From: an uncultured bacterium
Lineage (GTDB): Bacteria > Actinomycetota > Coriobacteriia > Coriobacteriales > Coriobacteriaceae
Reading direction: 5' to 3'
DNA length: 64,000 nucleotides
Assembly (NCBI GenBank): GCA_905215505.1
Contig: CAJMPU010000012.1
Span: 6,276-70,275, forward strand
Shown here: piece by piece, positions 25,751 through 34,138 of the stretch
How positions within the stretch are numbered: position 1 is the first letter of the stretch
How the letters are laid out: every line of letters begins with the position of its first letter
Notes under the pieces: model-generated
Seen by the model: the letters and a program-made list of their open reading frames with translations, nothing else
Databases searched by the model: none
Told to the model about the DNA's origin: nothing
Position numbers and translations under genes: made by a program

Positions 25751-27313
25751 ATGAACAAAGATGAGCTGCTGGCAAAGTTCCAGCGTCTGGGCAAAGTCCT
25801 CATGACGCCTGTCCTGATCCTGCCAATCGCCGGCATCCTTCAGGGCTTTGGCAATGCCTTTACCAGCCCCACCCTTACGGCAGCTGTTCCCTGGCTTGCT
25901 GCTCCGGGCTTTGCGATCTTCTTTTCGATTCTCAAGGCCGCTGCCAGCATCGTTATGAACAACATCCCGGTTATCTTCTCGATTTGTCTCGCCTATGGCT
26001 TCGCCAAGTCCGAGAAGGCTACCGCGGCGCTTTGTGGCTTTTTGGGCTACATGTGCATGAACTCCGTGATGGGCACGTTCCTTACGGCGACTGGTGTCAT
26101 CGATCCCGCGAATCTTACGACGGGCCAGAGCACGATCCTCGGTATCACCACGCTCGACACTGGCGTTATCGGCGGTCTTCTGGTGGGCGCAATCGTCGCA
26201 TGGTTGCATAACCGTTACTACAAGATTGAGCTGCCTGCCGTGTTCTCCATTTTCAACGGCACGCGCTTTATCCCGGCGGTGACGCTGCTCTCATGCAGCA
26301 TCCTCGCATTGGTCATGTCCTTTGTTTTCCCGTTTATTCAGAACGCTCTCGGTGCGCTGTCCGAGTTCATCAAGACTACGGGTGCCTTTGGTGCATTTGT
26401 CTACGGCGCCGGCGAGCGCATGCTCCTGCCTTTTGGCCTGCATCACTTTGTCTATTTGCCGTTCTTCTTCACGTCGCTCGGTGGCGTCGAGACCATCGAC
26501 GGCCAGACTGTTCAGGGCGCTATCAATATCTACAACGCGATCCTGGGCTCTCCCAGCACGCCGTTTAACATCGAGGTCAGCCGTTTTGTCATGAACGGCA
26601 AGGTTATCTTCGCCATGTTCGGCCTGCCTGGCGCTGCGCTCGCCTTCTACAAGACGGCGCTTCCCAAGAATAAGAAGAAGACCGCAGCGCTCATGATTGC
26701 CATCGTGGTGCCTTGCATCCTCTCCGGCATTACCGAGCCGCTCGAGTACTCCTTCCTGTTTATCGCGCCCATCCTCTACGTGTTCCACGCTCTCATGGCT
26801 GGTCTTGCCTATGCGCTGACCTATATCCTGCAGTTCAACGTGGCTGGCTCCGCGTCCTTCGGCGGCCCGCTCTTGTCGTTGATCTTTAACGGCATTATGG
26901 GTGCAGCCAAGGGCTCCAACTGGCAGGTTATCCTGTTTCTCGGCCCCATCTACTTCGTGGTGTACTACTTCGTCTTCAAGTTCATCATCCTTAAGAAGGA
27001 CCTTAAGACCCCTGGCCGCGAGGAAGAGTCCGACGATGAGGCCGCAAAGGCTCCCAAGACTGTGATCAGCGACCTCATTCCCGCCATCGTTGAGGCAGTG
27101 GGCGGCGACAACAATATTAAGTCTGTCGAGGCCTGCTTCACCCGTCTGCGCATCCAGCTCAATGACTGTGACAAGGTGGTTGATGACGCCGAGTTTACCG
27201 AAAAGCTCGAAGCGCGTGGCATCGTGCATGTCAACGGCGGCGTGCAGATTGTCTACGGCAACATGGCATCTAACTACGCGACTCAGATGCGCGAGCTGCT
27301 GGGCATGGAGTAA
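25751..27313 (+). CDS. PTS EIICB transporter (GlvC/MalX-like) of module 1
   Basis: A 520-residue EIIC-EIIB protein of the glucose-superfamily PTS. The membrane EIIC part has ten or so hydrophobic segments, FNGTRFIPA, GERMLLPFGLHHF and the substrate-site GITEPLEYSFLF. After a charged linker (~425-445) the EIIB domain carries the phospho-Cys in EACFTRLRIQL. There is no EIIA domain, so phosphate must come from a separate EIIA-Glc protein. Paired with the GH4 enzyme upstream, it should import a glucose-containing disaccharide as its 6-phosphate. A strong terminator follows. Confidence 0.9.
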   Translation: MNKDELLAKFQRLGKVLMTPVLILPIAGILQGFGNAFTSPTLTAAVPWLAAPGFAIFFSILKAAASIVMNNIPVIFSICLAYGFAKSEKATAALCGFLGYMCMNSVMGTFLTATGVIDPANLTTGQSTILGITTLDTGVIGGLLVGAIVAWLHNRYYKIELPAVFSIFNGTRFIPAVTLLSCSILALVMSFVFPFIQNALGALSEFIKTTGAFGAFVYGAGERMLLPFGLHHFVYLPFFFTSLGGVETIDGQTVQGAINIYNAILGSPSTPFNIEVSRFVMNGKVIFAMFGLPGAALAFYKTALPKNKKKTAALMIAIVVPCILSGITEPLEYSFLFIAPILYVFHALMAGLAYALTYILQFNVAGSASFGGPLLSLIFNGIMGAAKGSNWQVILFLGPIYFVVYYFVFKFIILKKDLKTPGREEESDDEAAKAPKTVISDLIPAIVEAVGGDNNIKSVEACFTRLRIQLNDCDKVVDDAEFTEKLEARGIVHVNGGVQIVYGNMASNYATQMRELLGME

Positions 27314-27341
27314 ACGACTCAAACACACAATCAAGATTAAT

Positions 27342-27381
27342 ACAGGTCGGCGCCCGATTCTTCAATCGGGCGCCGACCTGT
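27342..27381 (+). terminator. Terminator of the first GH4-PTS operon
   Basis: ACAGGTCGGCGCCCGAT pairs perfectly (17 bp) with ATCGGGCGCCGACCTGT around a 6-base loop, followed by GCTGTTTTGG. It lies between the convergent modules. Confidence 0.85.
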
Positions 27382-27505
27382 GCTGTTTTGGGGCGAATGG
27401 GCAAGTACATGACGTGCTCGCTGCTCTCTTTTGGCGCCGCCTATCGTGTATTCGGACGCCTTGCGACGGTGAGGTGCGTTCTTTTCGGTTCTAGCGTGTT
27501 TGCGG

Positions 27506-28306
27506 CTAGCGCTGCGCCCGAAGTCGATTTGCACAGCTGATATACAGAGCGTTAACCGCGCTTTGTAGACTCATGCCCTCAACCAAGGCGGTCGAGTACT
27601 CGCTGAGTGACTCCGCGCTCACGGGTAGCAAGAGCTCACGCGCCCCGTTGTTATCGAATGCCATGTTGCTCGATATCCAAATAACGCGGCAACCTCGCCG
27701 CTTGGCCTCAACGTAAAGATTGAAGATATGGCTCGTCTTCCCTGAGAACGATACAAAGATGGTTAGGTCGTCGGGTTGGAGCAGACAGAGCGACGTCTCC
27801 TGTCCCTTGACGGAGCCAAATGAGAAGCACAGTCGGTTTACGCGGCTCAGCTTTTCGCAGAGTGAGCGGGCGGCGAGATTGGAGAATGAGCTTCCGTATA
27901 CGTAGACATTTTGCGCATCGAGAAGCCAGTCAACGGCCCGCTCGAGTCGATCTTCAGTGAGCAGGCGTTTTGTTTCAAGCAAAGAGGTCTCTACGATATC
28001 GAAATACCAGGGTATATCGATTTGCTTATGAGCCCTTGCCTCGGTTGTCTCACGCTGGAGCCAAGCGTTGAAGTCGTCAACTTGCTCTTTGAACGATCGA
28101 AAGCTCGAGCCGTTTACGCGCCTGCAGAAGCGCGAGATGGTCGCGGGCGATGTATTGCACGCGCGGGCAAGTTCTTCTATTGAGAGCTCTGGGATCTCGT
28201 CGTGATGGGAAAGGGCGTAGAGTGCGATGTGGGCGTCAAGGCTGCCGCCCTTCTCGACGTCTTCGATACAAGACCTGAGGTTCGAATAGACCTCGTACAT
28301 CGACAT
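27506..28306 (-). CDS. RpiR-family regulator of the second GH4/PTS module
   Basis: A 266-residue RpiR regulator with an HTH_6 (IEELARACNTSPATISRFCRRVNGSSFRSFKEQ) and an SIS domain (VYVYGSSFSNLAARSLCEKL, VSFSGKTSHIFNL). It is the last gene of the minus-strand GH4-PTS-regulator operon, unlike the first module, where the regulator is divergent. GGAGTG precedes ATG 28306; a second ATG at 28300 is possible. It is clearly diverged from the regulator at 23295, so the two loci probably respond to different phospho-sugars. Confidence 0.85.
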   Translation of the reverse strand: MSMYEVYSNLRSCIEDVEKGGSLDAHIALYALSHHDEIPELSIEELARACNTSPATISRFCRRVNGSSFRSFKEQVDDFNAWLQRETTEARAHKQIDIPWYFDIVETSLLETKRLLTEDRLERAVDWLLDAQNVYVYGSSFSNLAARSLCEKLSRVNRLCFSFGSVKGQETSLCLLQPDDLTIFVSFSGKTSHIFNLYVEAKRRGCRVIWISSNMAFDNNGARELLLPVSAESLSEYSTALVEGMSLQSAVNALYISCANRLRAQR

Positions 28307-28325
28307 TCAAATCACTCCAAACAAT

Positions 28326-28361
28326 AATGCCCCGGAGCGGATATGCCATCTCCGGAGCATT
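28326..28361 (-). terminator. Hairpin between the second PTS gene and its regulator
   Basis: AATGCCCCGGAG pairs with CTCCGGAGCATT with one bulge; on the minus strand it is followed by ATTGTTT. It probably attenuates read-through from the PTS gene into rpiR. Confidence 0.6.
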
Positions 28362-28383
28362 GTGGTGAAGCTATGGGACGGAT

Positions 28384-29964
28384 TTATTCCATGCCCAAGT
28401 ATTCTCTCATTTCGACTTTGTAGACAGAAGCTTTATTGCCGTAAACGATCTGAACACCGCCGCCAACGTGCACGATGGCGCTGGCGCCGAGGTCTTTGGT
28501 GAAGACGCTATCGTCCTTGACTAGGGCGGTGTCTTTGAGGCTGAGCCTCAGGCGGGTGAAGCAGGCGTTGACACCCGAGATGTTATCGGCGCCGCCCACG
28601 GCTTCCACGATCTGCGGGATGAGCTCGCTTACCTGGACAGGTGCTTTGGAGTCGATGGCCGACGTGTCATCCGCTGCCTGCGTGTCATCATCCTCGCGGC
28701 CCGGGGTTTTGAGGTCAAATTTCTTGATAAAGGTGCGGAACAGCACGTAATAGATCCCGAAGTAAGCGATGCCGAGCGGAATAAGCCAGAACCAGTTGGA
28801 GCCTTTATCGGCGTTCATGATGCCGTTGAAGATCCACGAGAGGAGCGGTCCGCCGAAGGCGGAAGGCCCGGGCACATTGAACTGTACCAGGTAGGTGAGT
28901 ACATACGCGATGCCGCACAGCAGGGCGTGGACCACATAGAGTACGGGCGCTACAAAGAGGAAGGAGTACTCGAGCGGTTCGGTTATGCCCATGATGGCGG
29001 CCGGAATAACGGCGGCGATCATGAGGGAGCCGACCTTCTTTTTATTCTCGGGACGGGCACAGTGGTAGATGGCGAGCGCTGCCGCGGGCAGGCCGCACAT
29101 GGCGAACAGCACCTTGCCGTTCATGACGTATTTTGAGATGTCGATGTCGTACATCATGCCGGGCGTGTTGAGCATGGCGTTGTAGATGTTGACAGCACCT
29201 TCGACGGTCTGGCCGTCAACCTGGATGCTACCGCCCAGAGAAGTGAAGAAAAACGGCAGGTAGATGAAATGATGCAGGCCGAAGGGCAGAAGCATGCGCT
29301 CGGAGAAGCCATAAATGAACGCGCCAAACACCCCGGTGGAATCGATGAGTGTCGAGGCGGCCTTTAGGCCGGTTTGCACAAACGGAAACACGAAGGCGAG
29401 CGCAACGCCCACCAGGCTTGCGAAAACGACGGTGAGGGCGGGGACGCAGCGCGTGCCGTTGAAGATGCCGAGCACCGGCGGAAGCTGCACCTTATAGAAT
29501 CGGTTGTGGATCCACGCGACTACCAAGCCGATGATGATGCCGCCGAATACGCCGGTGTCGAGTGTGGTTACGCCCAGGATGGCGTTCTGACCGGTCTGTA
29601 GGTTGGCGGGATCGATGGTGCCCAGCAGGATAAGCAGCTGACCCATGATCGTGTTCATGGTCATGTAGCCGATGAAGCCTGAGAGTGCGGCGGTCGCCTT
29701 CTCGGCCTTGGCGTAACCGTAGGCGATGCAGATCGCAAAGAGAACCGAGATGTTACCATTGATAACGTTGCCGGCTGCTTTGATGAGCGTGCTAAAGATC
29801 ACCATCGGCTCGGTGCCCAAAAACGGGCAGAGCGAGATGAGGTTAGCATTGGAAAGGGCGGAGCCCAGACCGACCAAAATGCCGGAAACGGGCAGGAGGA
29901 GGACCGGCGCCATGAGCACCTTGCCGAGTCTCTGGAACTCGCTGTAGAGCTTGCTTTCTTTCAT
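28384..29964 (-). CDS. PTS EIICB transporter (GlvC/MalX-like) of module 2
   Basis: A 526-residue EIIC-EIIB protein close to the one at 25751: same FNGTR, SERMLLPFGLHHF, GITEPLEYSFLF motifs, a charged linker (TPGREDDDTQAADD) and EIIB Cys in NACFTRLRLSL. It lacks EIIA. It lies 24 bases downstream of the GlvA-type glycosidase and should import maltose-like alpha-glucosides as 6-phosphates. Both proteins end in LGME, so the two modules share an ancestor. Confidence 0.9.
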   Translation of the reverse strand: MKESKLYSEFQRLGKVLMAPVLLLPVSGILVGLGSALSNANLISLCPFLGTEPMVIFSTLIKAAGNVINGNISVLFAICIAYGYAKAEKATAALSGFIGYMTMNTIMGQLLILLGTIDPANLQTGQNAILGVTTLDTGVFGGIIIGLVVAWIHNRFYKVQLPPVLGIFNGTRCVPALTVVFASLVGVALAFVFPFVQTGLKAASTLIDSTGVFGAFIYGFSERMLLPFGLHHFIYLPFFFTSLGGSIQVDGQTVEGAVNIYNAMLNTPGMMYDIDISKYVMNGKVLFAMCGLPAAALAIYHCARPENKKKVGSLMIAAVIPAAIMGITEPLEYSFLFVAPVLYVVHALLCGIAYVLTYLVQFNVPGPSAFGGPLLSWIFNGIMNADKGSNWFWLIPLGIAYFGIYYVLFRTFIKKFDLKTPGREDDDTQAADDTSAIDSKAPVQVSELIPQIVEAVGGADNISGVNACFTRLRLSLKDTALVKDDSVFTKDLGASAIVHVGGGVQIVYGNKASVYKVEMREYLGME

Positions 29965-29988
29965 GATGTTCCTTCGATGCGCGGGGAG

Positions 29989-31314
29989 TTAGGACAGGGT
30001 CGGCCAATAATCGCCGTTCGCTTCGATCAGGTCGTCGAGGATTTGGCGCGCGACGGTAGTCGAAGGGACGGTCTTGTTGATTGCGATGGCTTCGAGCGCC
30101 TTCTGGTAGGAATGCTCGTAATATGCGTCGACGGCGAGCTTTTCACTGGCATTCTGCTCTTCGATAAGCCCCTTGTAGAAGGTGGGGATAGCAGGCTGGC
30201 TGATGGGTTCGGGGCCCCAAGAGCGCAGGTAGGCGGGAACCTCGACCATGGCGTCGTCGGGCAGGTTGGGGATGGCGCCGTTATTCTCGACGATTACGAG
30301 ATAACGTTCGCATTTGTTGTAGGCGATAGAGGCGGCTGCGTCGACGATAAAGTCGCCAAAGACCGTGAAGCTCTGTACGGGGCTCTTGTAATTGGCGGGA
30401 TCTGCCAGGTACTTGTCGTGCTCGGCAAACATCTCCTTCTCGCGTCCGTTGATGACGTTGTCGGCGCGCGTCCAGTTGGGGTCCATGTCATCTGCCATGT
30501 CTTTGGAGTACAGGTAGTACTGCAGGTAGCTGTTGGGCAGATACTCGGGATAGTCCTTCACAATCTTGACGTATTGACCCCAGGTGTGCATCCAGTCCTT
30601 GTCCTTGTGATGCTTGTCGCTCACGGCCATGCCGTGCTCGAGAATCATCTGACGGAGCTCCGGCAGACGATCGCGCCCCTGCTTGTCGTAAATTTTGGTA
30701 AACCAGCCAAAGTGATTGAGTCCAAAATACATGGGGTCGATATCGCGCCAGCTGGGAAGTCCGAGCATCTTAGAGTACGAGAGCAAGATAGCCGTGGGCA
30801 TATCGCAGATGTTAAGGATATGGTCGTTGTCAAACTCGCGACGCGTGGCCTCGGCGACAACTGCGGCGGGGTTGGAATAGTTGAGGATCCAGGCGTCTGG
30901 ACTGTATTTCTTGGCGTAGCGTACGAGGTCGAAGACGCCGGGGATGGACCTGATGCCATAGGAGATCGAACCGCCGGCGCCGCAGGTTTCCTGTCCCACG
31001 CAGCCGTACTTGAGAGGGATGCGCTCGTCTTGGCGACGCATCTGAAGGCCGCCCTGGCGGATTTGCGCGAAGACGAAGTCGACATCGGTGAATGCCTTTT
31101 CGGGATCGGTCGTCACGACAACTTCGATGTCAGGAGCTTCCTGCTCGATGAACTGCTTCATGATGTCGTAGACGAGATGCATGCGCTTCTCGTCGATGTC
31201 GTACAGGGCGAGTTTGCGCAGCGGTAATTCGTTTTTCTTCTGCAATAGGCTCTGGATGATGCCGGGAGTGTGGGTGCTGCCGGCCCCGGCGATTACAACT
31301 GCTTTCTTGTCCAT
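29989..31314 (-). CDS. glvA: 6-phospho-alpha-glucosidase, GH4 (GlvA/MalH type)
   Basis: A 441-residue GH4 enzyme strongly like B. subtilis GlvA along its length: VIAGAGSTHTPGI, IPLKYGCVGQETCG, LNYSNPAA, the diagnostic CDMP (170-173), metal ligand His201 in GLNHFGW, YLPNSYLQYYL, IVENNGAI, and DYWP at the end. It should hydrolyse maltose-6'-phosphate and related phospho-alpha-glucosides with NAD+ and Mn2+, giving glucose and glucose-6-phosphate. It is the first gene of the operon with its PTS and RpiR regulator. ATG 31314 follows GAAAGGGG. The 243-base upstream gap must hold the promoter. Confidence 0.92.
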   Translation of the reverse strand: MDKKAVVIAGAGSTHTPGIIQSLLQKKNELPLRKLALYDIDEKRMHLVYDIMKQFIEQEAPDIEVVVTTDPEKAFTDVDFVFAQIRQGGLQMRRQDERIPLKYGCVGQETCGAGGSISYGIRSIPGVFDLVRYAKKYSPDAWILNYSNPAAVVAEATRREFDNDHILNICDMPTAILLSYSKMLGLPSWRDIDPMYFGLNHFGWFTKIYDKQGRDRLPELRQMILEHGMAVSDKHHKDKDWMHTWGQYVKIVKDYPEYLPNSYLQYYLYSKDMADDMDPNWTRADNVINGREKEMFAEHDKYLADPANYKSPVQSFTVFGDFIVDAAASIAYNKCERYLVIVENNGAIPNLPDDAMVEVPAYLRSWGPEPISQPAIPTFYKGLIEEQNASEKLAVDAYYEHSYQKALEAIAINKTVPSTTVARQILDDLIEANGDYWPTLS

Positions 31315-31557
31315 GTGGTAAACCCCTTTCGTGTGGATTGACCACTTCAGACTACGAAAGCTTTACCTGCGATTCTATCGATTTTCAGATTGCGAAAAAC
31401 GATAGCGATAATCTTAACAGGATGCGTTTTGCGTGGTTAAATAGCGCCGGGAAAGATGCTGGCTTGGTCGGCAGACGACGTGTTGCATGGCTGCAGGAGC
31501 GAACGCCAGGCGGTCAAAAGATGGTGGGCGGTGCTGCGGTTTTTGGCTGCAATTGCG
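31315..31557 (-). promoter_or_regulatory. Upstream region of glvA
   Basis: It carries the glvA ribosome site and an AT-rich stretch with repeated CGAT words (GCGATTCTATCGATTTTCAG, ACGATAGCGATAAT near 31368-31412) that may be RpiR or promoter sites. Nothing else is recognisable. Confidence 0.4.
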
Positions 31558-32787
31558 CTACCCGCGGCGACGCTCCCAGCGAGCCAACTTAATCGTCACC
31601 AGCGTAAGCGCCCAGGCGACAAGCGAGAACGCGGCGCCCACGGCACCCACGTACGCAATGCCAATGCTGCTTACCACGGCTCCGCCCACTGCGGTACCAA
31701 ACGAGATGCCGACGTTAAACGCCATGGGCTCAACCGAACTTGCGAGTACCATCGACTTGGGATGGCGGCTGCGAGCCACGTCCATAAAGTGCGTGATGCA
31801 TGACACCGAGAACAGGTACATGAGCAGCGCCAAGCTAAAGACAAAGACCAGCGCGAGCGGCATGGTGCCGCCCACGGCAAACAGCCCGAGTAACGCCGCG
31901 GCCTGCAGCACAAACGTCACAAGCAGTGCCTTCATGCCAAAACGCGCGTCGATCCATCCGCCCAGGATGTTCGAGATCAGGCAGAACACGCCGTAGGCCA
32001 TAAGCGTGGTACTGGCTTCGACCGTGCCCATGCCCAGCACCTGCTCAAGATAAGGCGTCACGTAGCCGTAGAATACGTAGACCGAGCCCACGCCAAACAA
32101 AAAGATGAGCATGCCGGTGATGATGCTCGGCTCGCGTAGCAGACCCGCCTGCTCGCGGAAGGTGGAGGGCTCATCGGTCTGCCCAGCGCGCGGCATAAAC
32201 GCCACGAGCGCTCCGCAGATTAGAACGGCAAAGGTCAGCGTGCCGTACATGGCCATGTGCCAATCGAGCGTGTCGGCCACAAACTTGCCGATCGAAGTGA
32301 CAAAGACCATCGCCACGGAAAACGCACCGTACACCACCGAGATGGCAAGCGAAGTTTGCTGCGGGGACAGCAGCTCGGGGATGTACGTCACGCCCACGGC
32401 GAGCAGTGCGCCCGAGACAGAGCCCAGGACAATGCGCGAGATAAACAGTACCTGGAAGTTGGGCGCCAACGCCATGACCAGGTTGCCGAGCACAAAGACG
32501 ATGCTGTAGCACACGAGCAGCCGGTAGCGGCGGAAGCGTCCCGTGCTGAGCGCAAGCACCGGCGTAGCGATGGCGTAGACGAGTGCGAACACGCTGATGA
32601 GCTGGCCCGCTGTGGCAAGCGAGATGCCGAGCTCCGTCGCCAGGTCGCTTTCGATGCCGATGACCACGAACTCGGAGCAGCCGAGCGAGAATCCCAACAG
32701 CACGAGCAACGCCAGGCAGAGCTTGGTGCGCGCGGGGAAGAGCGCGGCGGCGGTTGACTTACTTTTAGGCGTGGTTGCGGCGGTCAA
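31558..32787 (-). CDS. MFS exporter, DHA1 (AraJ/YdhP-like) family
   Basis: A 409-residue MFS protein with about 12 membrane segments. SRIVLGSVSGALLAVGVTYIPELL and the motif-A-like LSTGRFRRYRLLV fit the DHA1 drug/sugar efflux group. I chose TTG 32787, eight bases after TTGGAG; the open frame extends 16 codons further without a ribosome site. It is divergent from the decarboxylase locus, so it might export the decarboxylation product or a related phenol, but this is only proximity. Confidence 0.82.
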   Translation of the reverse strand: MTAATTPKSKSTAAALFPARTKLCLALLVLLGFSLGCSEFVVIGIESDLATELGISLATAGQLISVFALVYAIATPVLALSTGRFRRYRLLVCYSIVFVLGNLVMALAPNFQVLFISRIVLGSVSGALLAVGVTYIPELLSPQQTSLAISVVYGAFSVAMVFVTSIGKFVADTLDWHMAMYGTLTFAVLICGALVAFMPRAGQTDEPSTFREQAGLLREPSIITGMLIFLFGVGSVYVFYGYVTPYLEQVLGMGTVEASTTLMAYGVFCLISNILGGWIDARFGMKALLVTFVLQAAALLGLFAVGGTMPLALVFVFSLALLMYLFSVSCITHFMDVARSRHPKSMVLASSVEPMAFNVGISFGTAVGGAVVSSIGIAYVGAVGAAFSLVAWALTLVTIKLARWERRRG

Positions 32788-32885
32788 GGTTGTAACTCCA
32801 ATGTCGCATGAATAAGCGGGATTCAATCCCTGCAACTCTAACAGAATGTGTCAGGTGCCTGCCTCCTTTGTCGCAGGCTGCGCTT

Positions 32886-32908
32886 GCCTGTATAGTCGCA
32901 ATACAGGC
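32886..32908. promoter_or_regulatory. Palindrome in the divergent promoter of the decarboxylase locus
   Basis: GCCTGTAT - seven bases - ATACAGGC lies 41 bases before the LpdD-IDI start and 99 bases before the divergent MFS start. Position and symmetry suit a regulator operator, possibly of the MerR protein at 37923. Confidence 0.5.
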
Positions 32909-32948
32909 GAAGATGGTCTCAGGTACATTGCGGGCGACAGGAGATCCC

Positions 32949-33896
32949 ATGGGTATGCACACGACAAAGGTTGTAGTGGGCGAGGGCAAGTTTGCGCTCG
33001 AGGCCCAGTTGACGGTGACGCCGCGAGGCATGGCGGTGTACGCCTGCTCGCCGGAGTTTGCGCACCTGGGCGCCACGGCGCAGGCCATTCCTCGCCCCGA
33101 GCCCGGCCGTACGGCGACGGTGAGCATCCTGGCCGTTCCGTGCCATCGAGACGAGATCCCGGCACACGATATTGCGGCGGCGCTGGCCACGCGCTTTGGC
33201 GTGCCGGTAGTTGCAAGCACGGGTTTTCATGTGGAGAACGCGACCGCGGACGACTTGCGGCGCATGCTCGATACCACCAAGGAACTCATCGCCGCGCTCG
33301 AGGAGGCCGCAGCCCGCATTCTGCGCGCCGGCTGGGATGAGGGCGGCGCAGGCGCCGAGGTCGTGGCGGTCGATGCCGCGACCGGCGAGGCGCTTGGCCC
33401 CGTCGACCGCATCGAGGCCCATACCGGCGAGGGAATCCTGCATCAGGCATTTCTGACGCTTCTGGTCGAGGGCCAGGGCGAAGACGCGCGCCTGCTGCTC
33501 TGTCGTCGCAGTCCGCTCAAACGCCTGTGGGGCGGGGTGCTGGCCGATAGCTGTGCCGGCCATCCGCTCCCCGGGGAAGACGTCGCGGCCGCCACGGCAC
33601 GTCGCATCAACGAAGAGCTTGGCATCACGCGCGAGCCCGATCAGCTCAAGCACCTCGGACACGTGGTGTACCGCGAGGACCACGGCGACGGCCGCTGCGA
33701 GTGCGAATGGTGCGAGGTCTACCTTGCCCATGTTGAGCCGGGCGAGCTGCATATCAACCAAGAGGAGATCTCGGAAGTGCGCCGCGTGGCCCCGTCCGAG
33801 CTTAAAGGCTACCTGCAGGGTCACCCCGAGCAGCTGGCCCCCTGGCTCCGCGAGGCTCTGGAGGTCCCCTCCATCCGCGCAGCCCTCGCTATGTGA
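32949..33896 (+). CDS. LpdD-like decarboxylase accessory domain fused to type 1 isopentenyl-diphosphate isomerase
   Basis: A 315-residue two-domain protein. Residues ~5-120 resemble LpdD, the small subunit/prenyl-flavin chaperone of gallate-type decarboxylases: HLGATAQAIPRP, a CHRDE stretch after TATVSIL, and VVASTGFHVENAT. Residues ~140-310 are a type 1 IDI: catalytic Cys202 in DSCAGHPLPGE, Nudix-like helix ATARRINEELGI, and the second-Glu region CECEWCEVYLA. IDI makes dimethylallyl diphosphate, whose prenyl unit UbiX attaches to FMN. Next genes are a transporter, lpdC and ubiX. ATG 32949 has ACAGGAG upstream. The final Met and stop lie inside a dispersed palindrome. Domain names are from motif recognition, not a search. 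Confidence 0.8.
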   Translation: MGMHTTKVVVGEGKFALEAQLTVTPRGMAVYACSPEFAHLGATAQAIPRPEPGRTATVSILAVPCHRDEIPAHDIAAALATRFGVPVVASTGFHVENATADDLRRMLDTTKELIAALEEAAARILRAGWDEGGAGAEVVAVDAATGEALGPVDRIEAHTGEGILHQAFLTLLVEGQGEDARLLLCRRSPLKRLWGGVLADSCAGHPLPGEDVAAATARRINEELGITREPDQLKHLGHVVYREDHGDGRCECEWCEVYLAHVEPGELHINQEEISEVRRVAPSELKGYLQGHPEQLAPWLREALEVPSIRAALAM

Positions 33897-33920
33897 AAAA
33901 AGACAGTCCCTTTGCCACAT
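33891..33920. repeat. Dispersed palindrome, GTGACAAAGGG family (copy 3, degenerate)
   Basis: ATGTGAAAAAAGACAGTCCC followed by TTTGCCACAT matches the family with decayed pairing. Its ATGTGA supplies the last codon and stop of the LpdD-IDI gene. Confidence 0.55.
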
Positions 33921-33926
33921 CCAAAC

Positions 33927-33990
33927 CGTCACAACATTTGATGAAAATCTCGAAAACGAGGAAAAGCGTCGAATGTTGTGACGCTTTTTG
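33927..33990 (+). terminator. Terminator/attenuator between LpdD-IDI and the transporter
   Basis: CGTCACAACATT (33927-33938) pairs perfectly with AATGTTGTGACG (33972-33983), with a small CTCG-AAAA-CGAG stem in the loop, followed by CTTTTTG. It separates the fusion gene from the rest of the locus. Confidence 0.75.
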
Positions 33991-34054
33991 TCCAGAGGAT
34001 CGCTTCTCATCCAAAAATCCCGCTTGACTGTATTGCCACAACACAGCGCAACGT

Positions 34055-34085
34055 AAGGGGTGTCCGATAACGGGCGCCCCTTTTT
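34055..34085 (+). terminator. Second terminator-like hairpin before the transporter
   Basis: AAGGGGTGTCC pairs with GGGCGCCCCTT around GATAAC, followed by a TTTTT run, 54 bases before the transporter start. With the previous hairpin it makes a tandem terminator or an attenuated leader. Confidence 0.65.
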
Positions 34086-34138
34086 AAGTGGCAACGTGGC
34101 CGCGAATCCGGAGTGCCCCCAACAAGAAAGGTGGGGAG

